This document shows, one piece after another, positions 46,092-53,674 of a DNA stretch of 64,000 bases. The notes beneath the pieces were generated by a model. The model was not told where the DNA came from, did no database searches, and saw only the letters and a program-made list of their open reading frames with translations. The DNA lies in NCBI GenBank assembly GCA_025362585.1, contig JANYFR010000021.1, positions 1-64,000 of the forward strand, given 5' to 3'. Made by a program: the position numbers and the translations under genes. Positions within the stretch are counted from its first letter, which is position 1; each line of letters starts with the position of its first letter. The stretch comes from Acidimicrobiales bacterium. GTDB taxonomy: Bacteria; Actinomycetota; Acidimicrobiia; Acidimicrobiales; RAAP-2.

Positions 46092-46907
46092 CTAGTCCGT
46101 GCCAAAGAATCCCCTCGTGCGCTCTTCGCGAATGAGCCGGCCGAGCTCTTCGTTGGGATCCTCCTCGGACTGCAGCCAGTAGACGAGATTCCAAAAGACG
46201 ATTGGCACAAAAACGACGGCCGAGATGAGCCAAATGAGACCGGCGCTCAACTGTTGGTCCGCCGCGAGTGACAGACCGCGACCGGCCGCGTGGTGAAAGG
46301 CGGTGTACCACGAATTGTGCGACATGGCGTCGAGGTACGCCACCACCCAGGCCGTCCACATCACCCCCGTCGCCAGACCAATGCGATACGGTCGCGACGC
46401 TCCCGGGGCGAGCGGCGGAGACTCGACGAGATCGGTGAACAGCCAAGCTCCGCCGGTGACCAGGGTCAGGGCCTCGACGGACACGGCCCACGGATGATGA
46501 ACCAAGAAGTCAACAACGGGTGCGACGCGCCAGAAGATCACCAACGCGGCGAAGGCCAGAGCCGCGGCCACCGCCCTTTGCTGATGCGACGCCGTCGAAC
46601 GCGAGAGCGTCCACCGATCCACGGGGCGCACTGTGCCGACGGGCCGGCGCACGCCGTCAGGGTCGAGGTCGGGCGTGTCGCTCGACGCCAGTCCGAGACG
46701 GCGCCATGGCGCACCGCACACCAATAGGGGCCCCACGACAAAGGCCAAGACGCTGAACTGGACCGCCTGCACAAACTCGTAGCGAGCGGCCCACGACGCG
46801 ACCGGCGGTACGAGAACGACGATCCCGAGCAGTGGCGCGAGCACCGCGAGCGTCAGGCGAAACGGCGCAACCCATTCTCGAGGGCGAGGACGAACCTCGC
46901 CGTTCAC
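46092..46907 (-). CDS. CtaG-family cytochrome c oxidase assembly protein 2
   Basis: A 271-aa membrane protein with about seven hydrophobic segments and the same His-rich layout as the 43117 gene: VVDFLVHHPWAVSVEAL, SWYTAFHHAAGRGLSLAADQQLSAGLIWL. The similarity is low, so the two are old paralogues. GTG start (46907) overlaps the stop of the 37-aa small membrane gene as GTGA. It is the last gene of the ctaC-D-E unit. Confidence 0.82.
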   Translation of the reverse strand: MNGEVRPRPREWVAPFRLTLAVLAPLLGIVVLVPPVASWAARYEFVQAVQFSVLAFVVGPLLVCGAPWRRLGLASSDTPDLDPDGVRRPVGTVRPVDRWTLSRSTASHQQRAVAAALAFAALVIFWRVAPVVDFLVHHPWAVSVEALTLVTGGAWLFTDLVESPPLAPGASRPYRIGLATGVMWTAWVVAYLDAMSHNSWYTAFHHAAGRGLSLAADQQLSAGLIWLISAVVFVPIVFWNLVYWLQSEEDPNEELGRLIREERTRGFFGTD

Positions 46908-47017
46908 TCGGAGTGATGACGCTGGAAGAAGCCCCAGAGACAGACGACCACGAGCACGCCGAGCAGCACAACCATCGACTGCACTTGGGGTCCAATGTAG
47001 TTATCAACGGCTTGCAT
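46904..47017 (-). CDS. 37-aa single-span membrane protein in the oxidase operon
   Basis: Too short for the ORF track. The minus strand encodes MQAVDNYIGPQVQSMVV followed by LLGVLVVVCLWGFFQRHHSE: one hydrophobic helix (about 15-31) and a basic His-rich tail. Three ATG codons stand in a row (47023, 47020, 47017); GAGGTG favours the last. The stop overlaps the GTG of the following CtaG-like gene, and TAGAAT at 47033-47038 is a good -10. By size and place it resembles the small CcoQ/subunit IV-like helices of oxidases, but homology is not shown. Confidence 0.65.
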   Translation of the reverse strand: MQAVDNYIGPQVQSMVVLLGVLVVVCLWGFFQRHHSE

Positions 47018-47077
47018 CATCATCACCTCACCATTCTAGATTTCGTGTGCCGCTCAATTCAACGAGTTCGTTCGCAC

Positions 47078-47734
47078 TCACATTACGTAGAACATCGCTG
47101 ACAGCAACGTGCCACTGACGGCCAGAAAGCCCCAGAAGTACGCCATCGATGCCACCCCGGCCCGGAACTGACGGGCGGTCGGCGCCGTCGAAAGCTCGGG
47201 CTTGTCGCCGCCGAGCTCACGGCGCATCCGCAGCGACCTCGCCAGAGTGGTCTCGAGCCAGTAGGTGCCGATGACGAGACTCATAATATTAATGACGGCG
47301 AAGCCGATGAAGGTCGACGTGTAGCCACTGGCGCCAGGAAAAAAGCCCAGCTTCGTCAACTGCCAGCACTGCACGATCAGACCCACCACGCCCGAGAGCA
47401 CGCCCGTCCAGCCCGCCACCTGGAAGTCCGTAACGTCACCCTTGCGCAAACGGCGCTGTCCGACGTTCGCGAGCAGCGCCGTCGCCACCGTGAACAGGTA
47501 CACCGCCACGCCGTACGCGATCGGAGCGTGCTGGCCGTGAGGACGCCAGAGCATTCCGTTGTTACTCGAGCGCAAGTAGAAGTACGAAAACACGAGTGAC
47601 GCGATGAGAAAGGTGTACATACCAATGAACAGGCGTCCGCCCGACCAGATCGAACCGATCTGGGCTCGCAGTTCAAACTCGCGCTCTTCGGGGCTCTCAC
47701 GGGGTCCCGTGAGCTTGTTGTAGGTGTCAGCCAT
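47078..47734 (-). CDS. ctaE: cytochrome c oxidase subunit III
   Basis: A 218-aa heme-copper oxidase subunit III with five hydrophobic segments and no metal centre. MYTFLIASLVFSYFYLR, the long middle helices and a C-terminal YFWGFLAVSGTLLSAMFYVM are visible. The ATG at 47734 follows GGAGAAG; the track's GTG at 47755 would overlap the ctaD stop and is less likely. It follows ctaD. Confidence 0.88.
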   Translation of the reverse strand: MADTYNKLTGPRESPEEREFELRAQIGSIWSGGRLFIGMYTFLIASLVFSYFYLRSSNNGMLWRPHGQHAPIAYGVAVYLFTVATALLANVGQRRLRKGDVTDFQVAGWTGVLSGVVGLIVQCWQLTKLGFFPGASGYTSTFIGFAVINIMSLVIGTYWLETTLARSLRMRRELGGDKPELSTAPTARQFRAGVASMAYFWGFLAVSGTLLSAMFYVM

Positions 47735-47754
47735 GCGCTCTTCTCCACTCACCA

Positions 47755-49713
47755 CTAGGTCTGGTCACTGCCGGACGCGGACGATCTCGCGGGGGTGTGG
47801 TCACCCAAGTCGGCGAACGCCGGAGCACCGACCTCGCTGTAGCGATACGGGTCGGTCATGATCACCGGAATCCGTTCAAAGTTGTACGGCGGCACGGGAG
47901 TGGCCGTCTGCCACTCGAGACCAAGGGAGTCCCAAGGATTCGCCGGCGCCTTCACAGGACTGATGAACATTGACCACATCAGGTTCGCGAAGAAAAGCAG
48001 GAACGACGCGCCGAGCAGGAACGCGCTGATTGACGAGAAGTCATTCAGCACTTGGAGGTTCTTGGCGTACGTAAACACGCGGCGAGGTTGACCGGCTAGT
48101 CCAATGATGAACATCGGAAAGAAGGTCAAGTTGAAGAAAATAAACATCGTCCAAAAGTGCCACTTGCCAATTCGAGAGTTCATCATCCGACCGGTCATCT
48201 TGGGCAACCAGAAGTACAGGCCGGCCATGAAGGCAAACAGCAGCCCGCCCATGATCGTGTAGTGGAAGTGCGAGAGGACGAAGAAGCCGCCGTGCACGGT
48301 GACGTTCACCGGGACGTCCGAGAGGAAGACTCCGGTCACGCCACCGATAAGGAAGTTGAAGAAGAGCGCCATGCAGAACAGCATGGGCACCTCGTATCTG
48401 ATCTTGGCCTTATAGAGCGTACCCATTCCCACCAGGAAAATGAAGCCGGTGGGAATCGAGATCAACTCGGTGGTGAGCATGAAGAGTGGCCGCATATCGG
48501 GGTTGATCCCGCTCTGGAAGAGGTGATGCTGCCACACGAAAAAGGAGAGCAGGGCCACGCCCACCATGCCGGCGGCGGCCACCTTGTAGGCGAACAGTGG
48601 TTTTCGCGTGAAGACCGGCATGATCTCAAAGACGATGCCAAAGCCGGGCAGTGCCATGATGTACACCTCGGGGTGACCAAAGAACCAGAACAGGTTCTGC
48701 CACAAGTACGAACTGCCGCCGTGCTCGGTCACGTAGAACGCGGTCTCGACGGTCTTGTCGAGCAACCCGAAGAGTCCGCCCGCAACCAAGACCGGCGTCG
48801 CCAGGGTCAATAACGCCGCGGTGGCGAGCATCGACCAGGCGAAGATCGGCAAGCGACTCCACGTCATGCCCGGCGCACGGTAGTTGATGATGGTGATCGC
48901 GATGTTGAATCCGGCGGCCATCATGCCTAGTCCAATGACGGCGAAACCGAGCAGGTACGAGACCATGCCCGGACCGGCCTGGGTCTGCAACGGCGCGTAA
49001 CCGGTCCAGCCAGTCGGGAATCCGCCGTAGGGCAGCGCCGAGAAGATCACCATGTAACCGGCGACGAATATCCAGAAACTGAACGCCTCGATACGGGGGA
49101 ACGCCATGCGCCGTGACCCGATCATCAAGGGGACCAGATAGTTGCCAAGTGGACCAACGATAATCGACGTCGCCATCATCATCATCATGGTGCCGTGCTC
49201 ACTGACGATTTTGATGTAGGTGTCGGGAGCGAACACGTGGGTGGTCGGGTTGAGCAGTTCTGTTCGAATTGCCATCGCGAGAAGGCCGCCAGTGAACAAG
49301 AAGAGCAGGACCCCGACGACGTACTGCATACCCACGACTTTGTGGTCGAGGGTGTAGCGGAAGTATTTGCTCCAGCCTTCGACCGGCGCGTCCTCCACTC
49401 CCTCACGTCCGACCAACTTGGCCATCGGGTGATTGAGCGCACCGATGCCGAGCAGCCAACCAAAAACGCCGAAGAGGAGACCCAGGGCGTCGGCGGTCGA
49501 GTTCTGGCCGCTGGTGACGACGTAGGTGTAGCCGCTCGACACGTAGTTGCCCAACCAATGTCCGAAGGCGTAACCAAGTATCGCCGCGATGATGGCGGTG
49601 CCCAAGTGCTGACTGAGCCACCCCGATCGCGGCGTTCTCGAAATGCCGCCGGTCGACGGGGGTGCCGCGCTAGGCACTACTACTTCCGTAGGTCGTTCGG
49701 CGCTAATGGTCAT
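47755..49713 (-). CDS. ctaD: cytochrome c oxidase subunit I, N-terminally extended
   Basis: Catalytic subunit (652 aa) that reduces oxygen at heme a3-CuB. Metal ligands are intact: EHGTMMM (heme a), FWFFGHPEVYI (CuB His and Tyr cross-link), WQHHLF (two CuB His) and SHFHYTI (heme His pair). An extra N-terminal segment of about 110 aa with two helices precedes the core. Proton-channel residues look altered: the usual AxDMAFPR reads SRRMAFPR (no D-channel Asp) and the usual PTGIK reads PTGFIF (no K-channel Lys). Glu in GHPEVY is kept. Confidence 0.95.
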   Translation of the reverse strand: MTISAERPTEVVVPSAAPPSTGGISRTPRSGWLSQHLGTAIIAAILGYAFGHWLGNYVSSGYTYVVTSGQNSTADALGLLFGVFGWLLGIGALNHPMAKLVGREGVEDAPVEGWSKYFRYTLDHKVVGMQYVVGVLLFLFTGGLLAMAIRTELLNPTTHVFAPDTYIKIVSEHGTMMMMMATSIIVGPLGNYLVPLMIGSRRMAFPRIEAFSFWIFVAGYMVIFSALPYGGFPTGWTGYAPLQTQAGPGMVSYLLGFAVIGLGMMAAGFNIAITIINYRAPGMTWSRLPIFAWSMLATAALLTLATPVLVAGGLFGLLDKTVETAFYVTEHGGSSYLWQNLFWFFGHPEVYIMALPGFGIVFEIMPVFTRKPLFAYKVAAAGMVGVALLSFFVWQHHLFQSGINPDMRPLFMLTTELISIPTGFIFLVGMGTLYKAKIRYEVPMLFCMALFFNFLIGGVTGVFLSDVPVNVTVHGGFFVLSHFHYTIMGGLLFAFMAGLYFWLPKMTGRMMNSRIGKWHFWTMFIFFNLTFFPMFIIGLAGQPRRVFTYAKNLQVLNDFSSISAFLLGASFLLFFANLMWSMFISPVKAPANPWDSLGLEWQTATPVPPYNFERIPVIMTDPYRYSEVGAPAFADLGDHTPARSSASGSDQT

Positions 49714-49771
49714 GGCGCGATCTCCGTTTCTGTCTTCTCGTGCCGGTCATGCTTCATTCGGTCATTGCCTG

Positions 49772-50755
49772 TCACGAGGCCGGGCTCTTCGCCCCGTAAA
49801 TCTCGGACGGCGAGTACGGCGTAAAGGTGCCGTCGGGATAGAAGCCGCCACTCGCTCCATTGGCGTCGGGCACGTAAGTCCACGCAAAGGGAGGCAGGTG
49901 CGCCGTATTGGCGGCATTGGCCGTTTGAGTGGACGTCGCCCAGTTCGTGAAGTCGCTCTGGGAGACGATTCTTCCGTCGTTGAACATCGAGCCGTGCCAC
50001 AGACCACAGAGCTCACTGCACCGAACCACGAAAGAGCCGAGCTGTTTGGTCTCGGTGTAGGCCACGTTATTGACCTGCGGGTTGGCGTCGGCCTTGACAC
50101 TCAACTGGTACGCCCAGAAACTATGGATCACGTCAAGTGACGTGACGTTAAAGGCGATCGTCGTGTGGTTGGGTAGGATCAGCTGGTCCGATTCGAACCC
50201 CCCGAAGCCTGGGTACCGGTAGGTAAACTTCCACTGCTGACCGATGACCTGGACGACGAGCACGTGGCCCGGGGTCCACGACGAACCGCCGCCCAGGGCC
50301 GCGGTCTCGGCCTGTATTGCCCCCTCGGGCGACCAGACCGGGTTGGGACCCTCACCACCACCCGATCCGTGCTCCACGACGACCGCGTAGAAGCCGTAGA
50401 CGGCCAGCAAGATCACAATGACCGATGTCACGCTCATCCACCACACCTGGGCTTTCTGATTCGTCCGGGCCGCCTCGCCGCCGACCGATTCGGGAGCGCC
50501 ATCGCGCTTCGCACTCCAGACGGTGGCCGCGTAACCGAGGTAGACCCACACGCCGATCAACACCGGAAGAGCAATTACGAAGAGGATGTTGAACGTGCGC
50601 TGGTTGTTGATGGCCGTCTCGGTCATGCGTCCGGGTGGCACGTGCGGACCGACGAGGAACCAGAACAAGAGGTCCGCCACCACCGACACGACCACCCACA
50701 CCACCGCTATCCGACGCAGGTGGCCCACTTCACTCTTCGAATTCTGCGGCGACAT
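49772..50755 (-). CDS. ctaC: cytochrome c oxidase subunit II
   Basis: Carries the CuA centre that receives electrons from cytochrome c. DVIHSFWAYQLSVKADANP and CSELCGLWHGSM supply all CuA ligands. The 327-aa protein has three hydrophobic segments (about 15-36, 54-76, 103-126) instead of the usual two, and no cleavable signal. The gene directly follows the cupredoxin-like gene and precedes ctaD. Confidence 0.94.
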   Translation of the reverse strand: MSPQNSKSEVGHLRRIAVVWVVVSVVADLLFWFLVGPHVPPGRMTETAINNQRTFNILFVIALPVLIGVWVYLGYAATVWSAKRDGAPESVGGEAARTNQKAQVWWMSVTSVIVILLAVYGFYAVVVEHGSGGGEGPNPVWSPEGAIQAETAALGGGSSWTPGHVLVVQVIGQQWKFTYRYPGFGGFESDQLILPNHTTIAFNVTSLDVIHSFWAYQLSVKADANPQVNNVAYTETKQLGSFVVRCSELCGLWHGSMFNDGRIVSQSDFTNWATSTQTANAANTAHLPPFAWTYVPDANGASGGFYPDGTFTPYSPSEIYGAKSPAS

Positions 50756-50758
50756 AAT

Positions 50759-51442
50759 CTACGCCACCACTTTCAAGAAGCCACCCATATAGCCTTGCGT
50801 GGACATCGGCCCTCCGTTTCCAAATAGGTAGCCCAGCCCGCAGGGCACGAAGCACTGCCAAGAGTAGTTGCCGGCGCCGGGCGTCTTAAAGCTAAACGTG
50901 ATCGTGTTGTGATCGAAGCTGGACGCGCAGGGCGCCGTGCCGCAGATGTTCTTGGACGTCGAGGGAACGGCGACCAGTGGGATGTCGAGACCCAGGGCCG
51001 GCACGGTGAAAGTGTGGCCGACCCCATTGCCGCTATTGGAGTCGTACTGGCTGAGCGCTTTTCCGTTCACGCTGGCCGTATTGCCAATGGTCCCGGTGAC
51101 CTGACCCCACTGCTGATTGCGTAGGGGGCTGCCCGAGTCGTACTGAATCACCGTCATGTTGATGACCGTATTGGCGGGAAGCTCCCAGTCGGTACTGTGC
51201 ACCCACTGTCCCTGGGGCGACTTGACTAGGTACGACACCCACGTCGGGTGGGGACCAGTACCGATCGCCCCGAACGTCTGGACCGTCAAGTTGACTGGTT
51301 GGCCCGACGGTTGAGCACCCGTGAAGTTGACGATGCCGCCTGGAACTCCTGGGGTGAGGAACCCCGCGACCGCGGTGATCACTAAGCCAACGGCAACCGC
51401 GAACAGGCCGAGCACTGTCGCGAGTCTCCCATTTCTCGACAT
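50759..51442 (-). CDS. membrane-anchored cupredoxin-like protein
   Basis: A 227-aa protein with one N-terminal membrane anchor (about 8-30) and an outside beta-rich domain. Near the end, YSWQCFVPCGLGYLFGNGGPM resembles a type of copper loop (Cys197, Cys201, Met213), and C167/C172 with H178 form a second cluster. The His between Cys and Met of true CuA is missing, so its metal state is uncertain. AGGGAG precedes the ATG. It heads the ctaC-ctaD-ctaE unit. Confidence 0.7.
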   Translation of the reverse strand: MSRNGRLATVLGLFAVAVGLVITAVAGFLTPGVPGGIVNFTGAQPSGQPVNLTVQTFGAIGTGPHPTWVSYLVKSPQGQWVHSTDWELPANTVINMTVIQYDSGSPLRNQQWGQVTGTIGNTASVNGKALSQYDSNSGNGVGHTFTVPALGLDIPLVAVPSTSKNICGTAPCASSFDHNTITFSFKTPGAGNYSWQCFVPCGLGYLFGNGGPMSTQGYMGGFLKVVA

Positions 51443-51520
51443 ACAACTCCCTTACGACGTGATCGCAGAACGCATACCTGTCGAAAGACTAGATGGCACG
51501 ACCTTGTACTGTTTCCATTG

Positions 51521-51883
51521 GTGGAGTCGCAACCTAAGAAACCTCTCAGCGTTTTCGTAGGTCTCTTCGTCGCTGAAGCCATCTGCGCTTCGGCCTTCGT
51601 GATCGAGCTTTCGCGCGCGCTCGCGGGAAACTCGTTGTCGTGGGCCTACGTCTTTGAGTGGCCCGTCCTCGGTGGCTACGCCATTTACATGTCGCGCGAG
51701 TTGTGGCGAGGCGAGCGGCCGGGCTCCGTTTCGCCGGTGGCCCCCGACGATGAAGCACTCATCCAGTTCAACGACTACCTCGCTCAAGTGCACCAGAGGC
51801 ACGGCTCGACGAACGTCGCTCCCGACGTCGCTCGGAGGTCGTCGCCCGATCGCGACGGGTCGCCACGCGAGCGCCGCGAATAG
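51521..51883 (+). CDS. small membrane protein, paralogue of the 44031 gene
   Basis: A 120-aa protein with two hydrophobic segments (about 8-28 and 35-57). ALAGNSLSWAYVFEWPVLG is nearly identical to the 44031 gene. The tail is charged (SSPDRDGSPRERRE). The start is TTG 51518 (track) or GTG 51521; I prefer GTG. TACTGT lies 8 nt upstream. It is divergent from the cupredoxin gene and marks the far edge of the oxidase island. Confidence 0.65.
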   Translation: MESQPKKPLSVFVGLFVAEAICASAFVIELSRALAGNSLSWAYVFEWPVLGGYAIYMSRELWRGERPGSVSPVAPDDEALIQFNDYLAQVHQRHGSTNVAPDVARRSSPDRDGSPRERRE

Positions 51884-52196
51884 ACCACTCGGGCGCGCCG
51901 CGACGTTGGTGGAGCAACCGAGCGAGCGAGTCGGCGGGAACTGCAGAATCCGGTGAACGGCCCCGGCACGACGACCCCCCACGCGGGTTCGCGACTGCGC
52001 GACCTGTTGCTCGCATTCCTCGATAGGTCGATCGCGTCGCCGTCGTCGACGGGTCGCGTCGAGTGAGCTCCAGAGTCCGTCAGGCGCCACCACCCCTCTG
52101 GCAATGAAGAGCGTCCGACGCATGGCTGCCGCGGCCAACGGTTCGCCTGTTCATTCGACCTTCAGGCCGCACCGAGAATGACCCCCCGCGCCGGAG
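51884..52196. other. intergenic stretch, no gene seen
   Basis: 313 bases between the small membrane gene and the nusB stop. ORFs here are biased-composition shadows (the 51452..52138 frame also runs across the real gene at 51521). No tRNA, promoter or convincing terminator is visible. It sits at one border of the oxidase island. Confidence 0.5.
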
Positions 52197-52598
52197 TTAG
52201 CCGTTCAATTCGTCAACGCAGGCCGCCAGCACGCCGTTGACGAACGAGGGCGAACCGTCGCTCGAGTAGACCTTCGCCAGTTCAATGGCCTCGTCAAGGA
52301 TCACGGCTTTAGGAGGCGCGTCAGTCATCAGCAGCTCGGCGATGGCGAGCGTCATGACGAGGCGATCGACGATCGCCATGCGCTCGAGCTCCCAGTCGAT
52401 TGCGAAGGTCGAGATGAGCTCATTGGCCCGCACCTGGTGCAGTTGGGCCGAATTTAACAGTGCCAGGGTGTACTCGTCAGGTTGCAGTGCCAACTCGTTA
52501 ATGATGGTCGTCACGTCACGACCCTTGATCGTTGCCTCGTAGAAGATCTCGAGAGCCCGTTCGCGCGAGTGGTGTCGCCGGACGCCCAGTTCGCTCAC
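52197..52598 (-). CDS. nusB: transcription antitermination factor NusB
   Basis: A 133-aa all-helical RNA-binding protein that with NusE binds boxA of rRNA transcripts. RERALEIFYEATIKG, ERMAIVDRLVMTLAIAELL, PKAVILDEAIELAKVYSSDGSPSFVNGVLA are the family blocks. GTG start one base after the efp stop. Its probable targets, two boxA-like sites, are in the rrn region of this window. Confidence 0.95.
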   Translation of the reverse strand: MSELGVRRHHSRERALEIFYEATIKGRDVTTIINELALQPDEYTLALLNSAQLHQVRANELISTFAIDWELERMAIVDRLVMTLAIAELLMTDAPPKAVILDEAIELAKVYSSDGSPSFVNGVLAACVDELNG

Positions 52599-52599
52599 G

Positions 52600-53163
52600 C
52601 TACGCCCGAGTCATGTATTCGCCCGTGCGGGTGTCGACCTTGATGACCTCGCCGGGTCCCACGAAGAGCGGCACCTGCACGACGAGGCCGGTCTCCAGCG
52701 TCGCGGATTTACGCGCGCCCGAGACGCGGTCGCCCTGAATGCCCGGTTCGGTCTCGGCGATCGTCAACTCCACCGAGGCCGGCAGCTCGATGCCAATGAT
52801 CTCGTCGTCGTGAAGGATCAACATGGCCCGCCCCGTCTCGACGAGAAAGTTGGCGGCCTCGCCAAGCTTTTTCGAAGCGACCGGTACCTGGTCATAGGTG
52901 GACTGGTCCATGAAGACGTAGTCGTCGCCGTCGCGGTACAGGTACTGAGTGTCGCGCTTGTCAATGATGGCCTGCTCGAGTCGTTCGTCGGAGCGATACG
53001 TCCGTTCGATCACCGCACCGGTGCGGGCGTTTCGCAACTTGGTGCGAACGAACGCGCCACCCTTGCCCGGCTTGACGTGTTGGAACTCAATCACTGAGAA
53101 GAGACCGTTCTCGACGACGAGGGTGATGCCGTTCTTAATATCGGAAGTAGAGATGGCGGCCAT
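52600..53163 (-). CDS. efp: translation elongation factor P
   Basis: Helps ribosomes through polyproline stretches. The 187-aa three-domain protein has IEFQHVKPGKGGAFVRTKLRN with the tip Lys of domain I, and a C-terminal GPGEVIKVDTRTGEYM. It lies between aroQ and nusB; the pepQ gene often found just upstream is absent. Confidence 0.97.
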   Translation of the reverse strand: MAAISTSDIKNGITLVVENGLFSVIEFQHVKPGKGGAFVRTKLRNARTGAVIERTYRSDERLEQAIIDKRDTQYLYRDGDDYVFMDQSTYDQVPVASKKLGEAANFLVETGRAMLILHDDEIIGIELPASVELTIAETEPGIQGDRVSGARKSATLETGLVVQVPLFVGPGEVIKVDTRTGEYMTRA

Positions 53164-53199
53164 GAGCCTCGAGACCTTTCGCGCAATCGTGCGTTGCCC

Positions 53200-53205
53200 A
53201 GTCTA
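53200..53205 (-). promoter_or_regulatory. candidate -10 of efp-nusB
   Basis: TAGACT on the minus strand lies 36 nt before the efp ATG. A short leader with GAGG just before the ATG follows. No good -35 is seen. Confidence 0.35.
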
Positions 53206-53230
53206 GGCAATCGGCCGAGCGCGAGGCTCG

Positions 53231-53674
53231 CTACGTGTTGGCGTCGAGTCGCACGACTGCCTCGAGGGCCAGGTCGTAACTGACCGCGCCGAAGCCGGCG
53301 ATCGAGCCGTCAACAACTGCGGCGAGCGTGCTGTGGTGGCGAAACGGTTCGCGCGCCGCGGGATTGGAGAGGTGCACCTCGATTTTGGCGCCCGTGAAGG
53401 TGGCGAGGGCGTCGGCGAGCGCCCACGACGAATGCGTCAACGCGCCGGCGTTGATGACAATCGCGGTTGAGCGCCCGCGCGCCGCGTGCACCTGCTCGAT
53501 CAGGTCGCCCTCGAAGTTGGACTGCACGTGACGAACCGTGTAACCCTCGGACGTGGCCAGCGCTCCGAAGCGCGCGACGTGCTCCGCGAGGGTGGTCGAT
53601 CCGTAGATTTCGGGATTGCGCTCACCCAGCAGGTCGAGGTTCGGACCCGACAGCAGCAGAATCTCTTTGCTCAT
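53231..53674 (-). CDS. aroQ: 3-dehydroquinate dehydratase, type II
   Basis: Third step of the shikimate pathway. The 147-aa protein has LSGPNLDLLGERNPEIYGS with the catalytic Tyr, NAGALTHSSWAL and VHLSNPAAREPFRHHS. ATG overlaps the aroB stop (ATGA). Confidence 0.96.
   Translation of the reverse strand: MSKEILLLSGPNLDLLGERNPEIYGSTTLAEHVARFGALATSEGYTVRHVQSNFEGDLIEQVHAARGRSTAIVINAGALTHSSWALADALATFTGAKIEVHLSNPAAREPFRHHSTLAAVVDGSIAGFGAVSYDLALEAVVRLDANT

Noticed and set aside
50759-51442. Second CuA-bearing subunit II
   Set aside because: The loop has Cys-x3-Cys and a Met but lacks the CuA His at the right place, so I call it only cupredoxin-like.
51884-52196. Remnant gene or attachment site at the oxidase island border
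   Set aside because: No integrase, tRNA end, direct repeat or coding remnant could be seen.
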